Source: Lachnospiraceae bacterium
Lineage (GTDB): Bacteria; Bacillota; Clostridia; Lachnospirales; Lachnospiraceae
DNA: 64,000 nucleotides
Direction of reading: 5' to 3'
Assembly (NCBI GenBank): GCA_021770785.1
Contig: JAETQH010000017.1
Span: forward strand, 1-64,000
A model generated the notes under the pieces. It ran no database searches. It was given only the letters and a program-made list of their open reading frames with translations, and was not told the DNA's origin. Of the stretch, positions 52,501 to 60,385 are shown in pieces. A program made the translations under genes and the position numbers. Numbering within the stretch: the stretch's first letter is position 1; each line of letters begins with the position of its first letter.

Positions 52501-53519
52501 GTAGCTCCGGTTCCTGCCGTATCTCCGGTTCCTGCCGTATCTCCGGTGTTTTCCCCGGTAAATCTGTTTTCCAGATCATCTAACTGCTGTTCCAAAATGG
52601 CAGTACTCTCATCACTGCGAGCCTGGGCCGCTCCTAACTGTTCCTTTAATTCCATTCCCTGTTTATAAATTTCCTGCAATTCCGGCACTGCTTGTTCAAT
52701 CAGGGTTTTCATTGCCCCTAGCATCGTGTAATTCTGGTTCAGGTCAGACTCCGACACAAAGGCCTGAATCTTTCCGTTTGTCATCTCATTCTGCGCCTGT
52801 CCTAACTGGCTGGCAAGCTCTTCTTTCCCGCTGTCTAACTTCTCTTTCCCGTTCCGGATTTCCTCTGCGGCATCGTCTAATTCCTTCTGGGGCTCTTCGA
52901 ATTGTTCCTCGATTTTCTCAAAAATCTTTTCGTTTAACCCGTCAATTTTCTTCTGGTCTAAGGTCACCCGCACCGCTTCCTCTAAGGTTCCCGTGGCGGA
53001 AACAGATGCCACACCGTCCACACTGGTAAGGGCAGGCACTAATTCCTGCTCTACATACTGGGAAATTTCCCCCCGGCTCATGCCCTCAATGTCCGCGGAA
53101 GCCACCATAATAGGCATCATATCCGGGTCAATCTGCATAATCATAGGTGTTCCCACGCTATCCGGGAAACTGCCCTCTAGCTGGTCAAGCTTCTGCTGCA
53201 TTTCGATCAAAACAGAATCCATGTTGGCGCTCTGCTCATACTCCAAAATCACCATGGAATAACTGTCATAGGAGGACGAACTTACGTTTTTGATATTGGA
53301 AGTGGTCGCCATCGCCGACTCAATGGGTGCCGTCACATCACTCTCCACCTCTTCCGGGCTGGCTCCAATATCTGTGGTAACCACCAATGCGTAGGGCAGA
53401 TTCATATCCGGCAGCAAATCCGTAGTCATTCTCGTAAAAGAAACAACTCCTAAAACCACCACCAAAATCACGCCTACAATCACCGTGTATGGCTTTCTCA
53501 CACTAAACTTCGAAATCAC
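49542..53519 (-). CDS. RND-family exporter (AcrB/HAE1-type) with long coiled-coil insert
   Basis: This 1325-residue protein has 12 predicted membrane helices in the RND layout: helix 1 at residues 10-30 (YTVIVGVILVVVLGVVSF), helices 2-7 at about 690-880 and helices 8-12 near the C terminus (AVIFIYLIMVAQFQSF). RND landmarks include ALGIGMLVDNSIVVIENIYR in helix 4 and FTIPLAFTGGFFALFFTGKEVSV. Residues about 180-530 hold an insert with coiled-coil stretches and a low-complexity TAGTG repeat (52480-52560). Gram-positive members export lipids, peptides or drugs; substrate unknown. I chose the GTG at 53519, with AGGAGG 8 nt upstream; the frame extends to 53666 without a ribosome binding site. Confidence 0.85.
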   Translation of the reverse strand: MISKFSVRKPYTVIVGVILVVVLGVVSFTRMTTDLLPDMNLPYALVVTTDIGASPEEVESDVTAPIESAMATTSNIKNVSSSSYDSYSMVILEYEQSANMDSVLIEMQQKLDQLEGSFPDSVGTPMIMQIDPDMMPIMVASADIEGMSRGEISQYVEQELVPALTSVDGVASVSATGTLEEAVRVTLDQKKIDGLNEKIFEKIEEQFEEPQKELDDAAEEIRNGKEKLDSGKEELASQLGQAQNEMTNGKIQAFVSESDLNQNYTMLGAMKTLIEQAVPELQEIYKQGMELKEQLGAAQARSDESTAILEQQLDDLENRFTGENTGDTAGTGDTAGTGATTGTDTAEGSTGTAADSIQDSIVAAMGQNIMDSDQIDMLKYQILELNASLSGQWSEQLAAFDVSLSSIEDIPQVIATLSAKLVEINSGMAAIEAAQNQVAEGKTTLDDAYVTLNKTEISSLLQMSDAAAQLADGENQLALGQAQLDEAKQSAEEAADLNAVLTVENLSGLLVAQNFSMPAGYVQEGDNSYMVRVGDKVESTDALTDLVLIDLGLEGIGPIRLSDVAEIEMVDNSSESYSKLNGNPAILLSIEKQTGYSTGDVTKRVKNKFEALEKETDGLRMTILMNQGVYIDMIVESVLENMIVGAFLAVIVLALFLKDFKPTMVIACSIPLSVIFAIVLMYFSDISLNIISLSGLALGIGMLVDNSIVVIENIYRLQKEGYSIRKAAVEGASQVAGAIFASTLTTVCVFAPIIFTEGITRQLFVDIALTIAFTLTASLIVALTFVPMMAAGILKNTKEVKAGFFEKLRDGYVFVLDMALHVKPLVLIAVVVLLAVSMVSALSRGFTFMDMSMESNQMTVTVGAKEDQTLTFEELTALSDEIVEKISGISGIEAIGAMTGGGSMMSLGGGDDSVTMYLILDGETDMTADQIAEQITALTGDMDCEVSADASSSDMSAMFGSGISVQISGKDLDRLQELAAEVAAIVEQTEGTVDVEDGLGDTTPSFTVVVDKEKAAKYGMTTAQVFQLVYAKMAADTSPTTITTDLKDYKVYIQTEEQSGTTLEDIKKLTFTYTDRMGESKEVALSEIAAFEEGSALNTIYRDSQNRYISVSAGIDGEHNVTLVSNEIQKELEKLELPEGYSVAMTGEDETINEAMSQLYLMLLLAVIFIYLIMVAQFQSFLSPFIIMFTIPLAFTGGFFALFFTGKEVSVIAMIGFVMLAGIIVNNGIVMVDYINQLRREGMEKRQAIVEAGKTRLRPILMTALTTILSMSTMALGLGGGSEMMQPMAIVTEGGLIYGTLLTLIVVPCIYDLFTSNKSMVEEEL

Positions 53520-53684
53520 TTCCACATCCTCCTGACTTTCTTTCCCGGCTTTCCGTTTCTTCAGTAGTTTCAGTTTACGTCTTTTTGTCGAAAAAACAAG
53601 ATTTTTTGCGCAATTTATATTTTTTTTATAAAAGAAAACTACCACTCTGTATTGCCTCCGCCGCACTTCCCCACACCTGATATG

Positions 53685-53764
53685 TTTTCCCTACTCGCCG
53701 CGCGCCCCATGCGCCGCCTCGGCGGCATACTTCCTCTGCATGGGGCTGTGCACAAAAAAGGAGG
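53685..53764 (-). repeat. Terminator-adjacent structured repeat, copy D (truncated)
   Basis: Main-stem and inner-hairpin sequences are the same as copy A (GCCCCATGC ... GCATGGGGC), but the outer half of the second hairpin is missing: only GAGTAGGGAAAA remains and the complementary arm has been lost or replaced. It lies between the terminator of the 43-residue gene and the RND gene. Confidence 0.75.
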
Positions 53765-53800
53765 TTCCCTTTTTCCTAAGGAGCCCCCTCTTTTTCACTT
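53765..53800 (-). terminator. Intrinsic terminator of the 43-residue gene
   Basis: On the minus strand AAGAGGGGGCTCC pairs with GGGAACCTCCTT (some G-U pairs) around an A-rich loop and is followed by TTTTTT, which joins structured repeat copy D. Confidence 0.7.
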
Positions 53801-53808
53801 ATGAAATT

Positions 53809-53940
53809 TTATTCTTCGTCCTCTTCATCTACAATGGCTGCCGCTGCGCCTGACACTGCAGACACTACCGCAATCACCGTCACTATAATTACTAATATAA
53901 GCAATATAATCAGAAAAATCCATAATCCGCCTTCTGTCAT
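53809..53940 (-). CDS. 43-residue single-pass membrane protein
   Basis: This short protein, MTEGGLWIFLIILLILVIIV..., has one long hydrophobic helix (about residues 7-35) and an acidic tail ending VDEEDEE. The ATG at 53940 has GGAGGAAGAG in front; another ATG four codons upstream is possible. It lies 114 nt downstream of the large secreted protein gene's stop and has its own terminator. Length and topology fit a small regulatory or stabilising membrane peptide; no function can be assigned. It is real on the evidence of its ribosome binding site, hydrophobic-acidic design and terminator. Confidence 0.62.
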   Translation of the reverse strand: MTEGGLWIFLIILLILVIIVTVIAVVSAVSGAAAAIVDEEDEE

Positions 53941-54065
53941 CTCTTCCTCCATACCTGCACATTGTTATAGCAAGCCCTGCTACGGTTTGCAGCCTTATCC
54001 CTGCGTAACTTTATTTAAATGCTAGGACAAGTATAGCACATTTACTGTTTCTTGAAAAGAGGAAT

Positions 54066-57000
54066 TTATTTCTTTACGGTTACTTTAAAGGTTGCCTTTG
54101 CACCGCTCTTCATTGTTACGGTGATATTTGCTGTTCCTTTCTTCTTTCCGGTTACCTTTCCGTTCTTGTCAACGGTGGCAACTTTCTTATTAGAGCTCTT
54201 GTAAGATTTTACTTTATCATCCTTCGGGAAAGTGGATTTAATCTTAATCTGTAAGGTCTTGCCTACTTTTACCGTTCCGCTGGTCTTTGCCAGTTTAACC
54301 GTAGCATTTTTTACGGTTACTTTACAAGTTGCTTTCTTTCCATTAGAAGTTTTTGCCGTAATGGTGGCAGTTCCTGCTTTCTTGGCAGTTACCTTACCCT
54401 TAGAACTCACCGTTGCAACCTTCTTGTTGGAAGAAGTCCAGGTAATCTTTTCTGTTGCAGTAATCGGATTTCTGGTTACTGCCAACGTCGCGCTCTTTCC
54501 TTTTAATAAGGTCATTTTCTTGCTGCTTAAGGAAATGCTCTTGGTGGTTACCTTGCCCTTCTGTACTTGTACAGTACAGCTTGCTTTCGCACCACTCTTG
54601 GTGGTTACGGTAACAGTTGCCTTACCCGTCTTGCTGGTGGCTGTCAGTTTTCCTTTGGAATCTACCTTAACAATCTTTGTGTTGGATGATTTCCAGGATG
54701 CCACAGAATCCCCTTTTGCACTTACCGCTGCCTTTAAAGCGGCTGTGGATTTCTTCACCTGCAGCGGTACCGTTTTCGCATTTAAGGTTACGGAAGAAAC
54801 CGTTACCTTGCAGACTGCACTCTTATCGTTTGCTGCCTTTACGGTGATATCTGCCCTTCCGGCTTTTACGCCTGTCACAGTACCGTTCTGGTCTACGGTT
54901 GCCACTTTCTCATCAGAAGATACCCAGATCAGACTCTTGTCGCCGGCGTTGGCTGGATTAATGGCTGCTGTCAGGGTTAAGGTTGCTCCTTTGCCTACAA
55001 TTGCCTCTGTCTTGTCTAAGGTAACGCTCTCCACACCCCCGGTATCCTCAGTATCACCCGGTTTCGGCAGCCGGTCCGTCTTCGTTCCGGCCGAAAGTAC
55101 CGCACCACAGCCCTTACAGCAGGTATCTCCCGTATAGCCTTCCTCTGTCACGGTCGCTTCCTTTGCATTTCGAAGCTCCGTTCCGCCGGTATGGTTTGTC
55201 GGATCCTTACTGCCGTATTCCTGCCCGCAGGCCTCACAGACCGCCTTTGCCTGACACGTTGCCTCTCCTCCGTGGTGTCCCTTTGCAGAGCCCACATCCG
55301 TTTTCGTGTCCGTTGCACCGCAGCCATAGGCACAGACTGCCGTCTTTGTTCCGTCCTCGGTACAGGTCGCATTGTTGTCCGATTTATAATCAACAAAGCT
55401 GTGAACGTCCGGATTGATCTTTCCGTATTCTACGCCGCAGATTTCGCAGACCGCTCTCTTTTTGCAGGTCGCCGTACCGCCGCTGTGTGTATGCTGTAAA
55501 TATTCCGCAGCACCGATGTCGGGCGCACTGCCCTCTGTGTTCCGGTTTCCGAAGAAATCCAGATCGTAGCGCACGCCGCTCACCCGCGGGAAATTTGTCC
55601 CCATTACATACTTGATGGAATCATCTCTGTTTTGCTGATCCATTGCTTCTGTAATTACGGTTCCCCAACCGTCCTGGTACTGCTCCTCAAGCTTGCTCGG
55701 GGAAAGGCTTCTGCCGTCAAAGATTTCACACGGATCGACCTTATTTTCCGTCGCAAAATATGCGATTGCCTGCTCAACCGTAATTCCCTTATCAATGACC
55801 GGTGCACCCGCCGCAAGCTGGTAGCCTGCCAGCTCCGCTGCACTTCCGGTCCGCGGAACTGACGTATCGTTTGTCTCCGGCGCACTGCCCGCACTCACGA
55901 GCACGCTGGCCGTATCCGCAGCCACAACGGCATTTTTCTCCTCTGTCGGCGGCTGTATTCCTCCGACCCAGCCGTTGTTGTAAAGATTTATCACCGCTTT
56001 TATATTGTCTGGTTCCCCTCCGTAGTATGTCGTCTGTGACGAAGGGTAGCAGAACAGATTATTAAATACATAAAAATCCTTAACGCCACGCCCTTTGTTT
56101 TGATTCCGGCTTGTGTTGGAAAGATAGAACAATCCCTTTTTGACCGGATTTTCCGAATAAATCGTATTGTTATAGATCATCGTGCCCATCGGAAGTCCCT
56201 GGGCAAACTCAAATGTCTTGTCGCGGTCGTTCTGGCTCACATTGTAGCGCACGGTCGGAGCCGTATGCGGGTAGCCGCCCATAATCAGCATAAACCCGCC
56301 CTCATTGTTATGGCTATAATTGTACTGCATCAGCGAATAGGAGGAGGCATGGTCACAGTCTAAGCCCTGCCCGTCCTGCACGCTGTGCGTGTCATAGGCC
56401 TCATTGTACTGAATCACCGTATTCGCCGCCTGGAACGGCCAGATTGCCACATTGTAGCCCGTATTCTGATAACGGCAGTCTCTGGCCAGATTGTGTTCAA
56501 TCAGCGCGCCGTCCGTATCACGCGTCGTGATTCCGTCGCCGCCGATCTTTTCGAGGTAATTTCCCCGAACGACCACATTTGTGGACGGATACCAGTTCAT
56601 CGGCTTCCCGCCGTCATTTCCAATCCACTGATTACACCATGCCGAGCTGACAAGCTTGATTGCCGAACGGTCCACGTTCCGTATCGTACAGCCCTCAATG
56701 AGCACATCGTCATACTTTGTCGGCACGCCAGACAACTGCATATTCGTCACGGTCGCCTGTACGTCAAAGAAGATTCCGCCGTTCCACTTTGCGTTATTAT
56801 TTCCGTTGACATCGTGGATATAGCAGTTTTTGATATGGATTCCGGACACCACGCCGAAGTCTTTCGCAGACACATTGATGGCGCGCAGGTTTTTCGACGT
56901 ATTGTTATTACCGTTTAACGTAAATACGCTCTTAAATTCCGGCGTTGTATTTGTAATCTCCAGATTCTGAATCGTAATGTACTGCTGGTTGTACAGGGAA

Positions 57001-59504
57001 ACCACATTTTCTACCGCACCGGCACCGTCTATGCGGGGCAGTTCTCCCTCGCCGTATGCGTCTACCGTAACCGGAGCATCTGCACTTCCCATCCCGGAAA
57101 AGGCAAGCTGCTGGCCCGTAAAAACGCTCCCGCGCTTTAAGTAGATGCCGCATCCCGGTTCAAGCACGACATTTTCTCCGGCAAGCGGCGCAAAACTCTT
57201 CCACGGACGCTCCATCGTCCCGGGATTCGCGTCGTCTCCGCCTGCGGAATCAATGTAATAACTGCGCGCACCGGACGGTTCGGATGACTCAAACACCACC
57301 GCCACCGTGAGCGTCCCCTTCTGTCCTGACGGTATGACAAATTTATTGTCCGTCACCGTAATCTGTCTGTTCTCTTCGATATAGCATTCCGCCAGACGAT
57401 ATCCCGCCTTTGCCGTTGCGGTGACCGTAATCTCGTCTCCCTCCACCGCAGAATAAGCGCTGAGTTCCGCAATGCCGCCCTTGCGTTCCGTGTCCTCCAC
57501 GTCCGCACCGTTTTCGCGCAGCAGCACCTTCACGTCAACCGCACTCTTCTCGGGCATGCGCTCCACCATAAAATTGTCAAAGCACACCTTGCTGCCGTAT
57601 GTCATATTGTAAAGTCCCGCCGTACTGCCGATGGGCCAGTCATCCTGTGAGGTATAGCTTAAAATTTCTTTTCCGTCCGCAAAAAACGTCACCGTTTTTC
57701 CCACAACCTCAAGATCTACATGCACCTTTTTTGTGGTAAACGTAAATGTCGTTTCCTTAAGCAGATCATCCGTTGCATCGGAGTTTGGCTGTGCGAACCT
57801 AAACATCGCCTTACCCTGAGCGTTGAGCACAAGCACATACCGTCCGTTCGGAGAATCGTCGGCTCCCCGGAATGCAATCTGCATGGTTCCGGCCTTCGTA
57901 TCCGCTTTCCAGATATCCGCGGAAATCCGGTATCCTTCCTCCGATTTTAAACTGCTGAATACGTCTTTGTTTAAAAGCAGGTAGTTTGCACCGCCGCTCT
58001 TCGCATCAAGCGTCAGAATACCGTCTTTCTGTACCGCTCCCGCCGCCTCGCCGACGGTCTTATAGGCCGGGTCGAGGGATGCCGCACCGAAATCATCGTA
58101 AAACAGTTCAAACCGCCCCGGCACTCTCGTCTTAAAATGCGCCACCACCGTGACATTTCCGGTCTTGCTGTTGAATGCAAAGCTGTTGTCTGCAATCGGC
58201 AGATGGCCGTCCGTACCCGTTCCGTCCTCCTTAAAGGACTCATAGCGGTCAAACACATACCCGTGCTTCGGGGATGGCGTCAGCTTCACCCGGTCTCCCT
58301 CATACCCTTTCATGACATCCGCGGTCAGCGTGCCGCCCGTCTCATCGTTCATTTTTCCGTCTGTCGCCGAGACAAGCGTTACCGTGTATTCCGATCCGGT
58401 CTGCTGCTCATCCGTCGTGATATCCAGATTGGAAATGCCAAAATCCTGCAGCGGAAATTCCCCTGCAACCGCAAAATATCCCTTCTGCATCGTGCCGATT
58501 GCTGTATTTGTCACCTGAGCCACAGATGTTCCGTTGATATAGACCGTTATCGTATTATCCGCCACATCGATATCCACGCCATAGGTTTCTCCCAGCGTAA
58601 ACGCATAACTGTTCTGTGCTAACACGGTTGCGCCCGTACTGTCATTGTCCGTCTCCTTCTGAATGATAACCGACCCGTTTTTTGTATCAAGCCTTACCTC
58701 AAGACGCTCTCCCTGCGAATTGTAAAGCTGATTTTCCATTTTAAACGCAGCTTTCACGCTGGCGTTTGTATGTCCGCTATTTAACGTCATATCCATCCGG
58801 ATGCGGAAATTTTTCGCACTGACTAAATCCACAAGACTGATTGCGTTGCACTTGCCGCTTCCTTTGATTTTCGCCATATTATCTTCAAATGCTACGCTGC
58901 TGTTTGTGTTTGCCGTCTGGGATTTCCACTTGCTGCCGCTGGAAAAATCATCCTGCGCAAGCACACGGCTTAACGCATCAATATGCGTTACCGCGCGGGG
59001 TATTCCAAAGACTATTTCCGTTTCCTCCTCCGGCTCCGTCATCTCTGTCGTTTCCGTCATTTCCGGATTCTGGTTTGACTCCTTCGTCTCTGTTGTCTCC
59101 GGTTTCTGATTCGAATCGGGCTCCGTTGTTTCCGTCGTTTCCGATGCCTTCGTCTCTGTCGGCTCCGGTTCCGTCGTCTCTGTCGTTTCCGACTCCTTTG
59201 TTTCCGTCGTTTCCGGCTCCTTCGTCTCCGGCTCCGTTGTTTCCGTCGGCTCCAGTTCCGTCGGCTCTGTTAGCTCTGTCGGCTCCGGTTTCTTTGACTC
59301 CGTCGTCTCTGTCGTTTCCGGACTCTGGTTTGTCTCCGTCGTCTCCGACTCCTTTGTTTCCGGCTTCTTCGGCTCTGTCGGCTCCGACTCCGTCGTCTCT
59401 GCCGTCTTCGGCTCTGTCAGCTCCGTGCTATACGCTGTCGTCCCCGTCTGAAGTACCATCAAGAAACACAAAATCAGACAAAATATCCGTCTTAGTTTTT
59501 TCAT
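54066..59504 (-). CDS. Large secreted beta-helix protein with Ig-like (BIG2) repeats
   Basis: This 1812-residue secreted protein has a signal peptide (LRRIFCLILCFLMVLQTGTTAYS) and a Thr/Glu/Pro-rich linker (about 25-150; repeated TETTE/EPTE words). Two LamG/concanavalin-like domains follow (about 190-380 and 450-640). A parallel beta-helix starts at YYIDSAGGDDANPGTMERPWKSF (about 735-1330) with the inserted words NGGIFFDVQATV and WNGGIFF typical of right-handed helices. Cys-rich repeats with CEACGQEYG and CKGCGAVL lie near 1340-1480, and the C-terminal 310 residues are four bacterial Ig-like BIG2 domains (VTLDKTEAIVGKGATLTL and similar). The start at 59504 has AGGAGG 8 nt upstream. It probably binds or cleaves polysaccharide at the cell surface; no sorting signal is seen. 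Confidence 0.82.
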   Translation of the reverse strand: MKKLRRIFCLILCFLMVLQTGTTAYSTELTEPKTAETTESEPTEPKKPETKESETTETNQSPETTETTESKKPEPTELTEPTELEPTETTEPETKEPETTETKESETTETTEPEPTETKASETTETTEPDSNQKPETTETKESNQNPEMTETTEMTEPEEETEIVFGIPRAVTHIDALSRVLAQDDFSSGSKWKSQTANTNSSVAFEDNMAKIKGSGKCNAISLVDLVSAKNFRIRMDMTLNSGHTNASVKAAFKMENQLYNSQGERLEVRLDTKNGSVIIQKETDNDSTGATVLAQNSYAFTLGETYGVDIDVADNTITVYINGTSVAQVTNTAIGTMQKGYFAVAGEFPLQDFGISNLDITTDEQQTGSEYTVTLVSATDGKMNDETGGTLTADVMKGYEGDRVKLTPSPKHGYVFDRYESFKEDGTGTDGHLPIADNSFAFNSKTGNVTVVAHFKTRVPGRFELFYDDFGAASLDPAYKTVGEAAGAVQKDGILTLDAKSGGANYLLLNKDVFSSLKSEEGYRISADIWKADTKAGTMQIAFRGADDSPNGRYVLVLNAQGKAMFRFAQPNSDATDDLLKETTFTFTTKKVHVDLEVVGKTVTFFADGKEILSYTSQDDWPIGSTAGLYNMTYGSKVCFDNFMVERMPEKSAVDVKVLLRENGADVEDTERKGGIAELSAYSAVEGDEITVTATAKAGYRLAECYIEENRQITVTDNKFVIPSGQKGTLTVAVVFESSEPSGARSYYIDSAGGDDANPGTMERPWKSFAPLAGENVVLEPGCGIYLKRGSVFTGQQLAFSGMGSADAPVTVDAYGEGELPRIDGAGAVENVVSLYNQQYITIQNLEITNTTPEFKSVFTLNGNNNTSKNLRAINVSAKDFGVVSGIHIKNCYIHDVNGNNNAKWNGGIFFDVQATVTNMQLSGVPTKYDDVLIEGCTIRNVDRSAIKLVSSAWCNQWIGNDGGKPMNWYPSTNVVVRGNYLEKIGGDGITTRDTDGALIEHNLARDCRYQNTGYNVAIWPFQAANTVIQYNEAYDTHSVQDGQGLDCDHASSYSLMQYNYSHNNEGGFMLIMGGYPHTAPTVRYNVSQNDRDKTFEFAQGLPMGTMIYNNTIYSENPVKKGLFYLSNTSRNQNKGRGVKDFYVFNNLFCYPSSQTTYYGGEPDNIKAVINLYNNGWVGGIQPPTEEKNAVVAADTASVLVSAGSAPETNDTSVPRTGSAAELAGYQLAAGAPVIDKGITVEQAIAYFATENKVDPCEIFDGRSLSPSKLEEQYQDGWGTVITEAMDQQNRDDSIKYVMGTNFPRVSGVRYDLDFFGNRNTEGSAPDIGAAEYLQHTHSGGTATCKKRAVCEICGVEYGKINPDVHSFVDYKSDNNATCTEDGTKTAVCAYGCGATDTKTDVGSAKGHHGGEATCQAKAVCEACGQEYGSKDPTNHTGGTELRNAKEATVTEEGYTGDTCCKGCGAVLSAGTKTDRLPKPGDTEDTGGVESVTLDKTEAIVGKGATLTLTAAINPANAGDKSLIWVSSDEKVATVDQNGTVTGVKAGRADITVKAANDKSAVCKVTVSSVTLNAKTVPLQVKKSTAALKAAVSAKGDSVASWKSSNTKIVKVDSKGKLTATSKTGKATVTVTTKSGAKASCTVQVQKGKVTTKSISLSSKKMTLLKGKSATLAVTRNPITATEKITWTSSNKKVATVSSKGKVTAKKAGTATITAKTSNGKKATCKVTVKNATVKLAKTSGTVKVGKTLQIKIKSTFPKDDKVKSYKSSNKKVATVDKNGKVTGKKKGTANITVTMKSGAKATFKVTVKK

Positions 59505-59577
59505 TCCTGTCTCCTCCTTCCGAAATAATTGCAATTTCACATATCAGATCTGTTACCATATCAGACCTGTTACAATA

Positions 59578-60372
59578 TTACGTTTCATCTTCCCGTAAAT
59601 CTAAAATTTCACTCGTCCTTATTCTGTCCGCAAGCTCCTGTACCAGCATTCCACCTGCATACTGCTCCGCCACGGCTCCCTGCACCTCTGCAAAGGGCTG
59701 GTACGTCCCTTCCTCACGGCTTTTGCAGGTTGCCGTCCACTCGATACCGTATTCGTCCGTCCAGCTGTCCGTTTCTCCCGGCTCAAGCGCCAAAAGCGCG
59801 TCGGCAAGCATTTCATCCTGCTCAGAGAGTGTGCGCAGATTGTATGGAGCTAAAATAACCTCTTCCTCGTATACCGCCCGGGAATCCTCCCATGCCGTCA
59901 CATCCGCCACAATCTCTCCGAATTCCCAGTAATCCTCCATATGCTCCTCATACCAGACAAGAAGTTCCTCCTCTGAGGCCTCCTGCATAATTTTATCCTT
60001 CAGGGCCCGCTCATACTCCCCCATTTGGATGCTATAGTACTGAAGCGGCGTATATTCTGTCATACCGTAAACAACTCCGCCCGCCTCCTTACGTTTCAGC
60101 CGCTCCTCGTTTACCCGGGAAAGCTCCGTGAGAAACTCCTCGTAGGAAAAGGCGGTGTCTGTCACTCCTGCCTCCCTTGCCCACTGCTGCAAAACCTTCA
60201 TGCGGACCGCCTCGTCCACATCATCTCCCAGCAGCGAGAGCTCCTCTGCAGCCACAGCCTCCCCGTTCACATATAAGAGTGCTTCCTGCGTCCGGCCGCA
60301 GCCTGCCGACAGCAATATCCACACGGCAAACAGCAGATATGCCGGACGCATAGATTTCGTCCCTGATTTCAA
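59578..60372 (-). CDS. Lipoprotein with SurA-like/peptidyl-prolyl isomerase-like N-terminal part
   Basis: This 264-residue lipoprotein has signal sequence RPAYLLFAVWILLSAGCGRT, with the lipobox Cys at about residue 25. The mature part is helical and acidic (EAVAAEELSLLGDDVDEAVRMKVLQQWAREAG), resembling the N-terminal domain of SurA/PrsA-type chaperones. The later VYEEEVILAPYNLRTLSEQDEM and EWTATCKSREEGTYQPFAEVQ could hold a parvulin-like fold, but no active-site histidines are clear. It precedes the large secreted protein gene by 73 nt in the same direction and may help it fold or anchor. A TTG start at 60372 has GGGGGA 7 nt upstream; an ATG at 60351 also fits. Confidence 0.65.
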   Translation of the reverse strand: MKSGTKSMRPAYLLFAVWILLSAGCGRTQEALLYVNGEAVAAEELSLLGDDVDEAVRMKVLQQWAREAGVTDTAFSYEEFLTELSRVNEERLKRKEAGGVVYGMTEYTPLQYYSIQMGEYERALKDKIMQEASEEELLVWYEEHMEDYWEFGEIVADVTAWEDSRAVYEEEVILAPYNLRTLSEQDEMLADALLALEPGETDSWTDEYGIEWTATCKSREEGTYQPFAEVQGAVAEQYAGGMLVQELADRIRTSEILDLREDET

Positions 60373-60385
60373 TACAAAATCCCCC

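Noticed and set aside
49572-53666. Upstream extension of the RND gene to the ATG at 53666
   Set aside because: The additional 49 residues are basic and non-hydrophobic, and no ribosome binding site precedes that ATG; the GTG at 53519 has AGGAGG at good distance directly before the first membrane helix.
6060-53764. Structured repeats as group II intron or CRISPR remnants
   Set aside because: Class C group II introns do insert behind terminators, but no domain V-like sequence or GUGYG 5' end is visible and the element is only about 90 nt. The four copies are tens of kilobases apart, not a repeat-spacer array.
58889-59932. Long plus-strand open frame of 347 codons, rich in Ser and Pro
   Set aside because: It is the antisense of the Thr/Glu/Pro-rich linker and signal region of the secreted protein and of the lipoprotein gene; the low-complexity code keeps the opposite frame open. 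It has no ribosome binding site and no recognisable domain.
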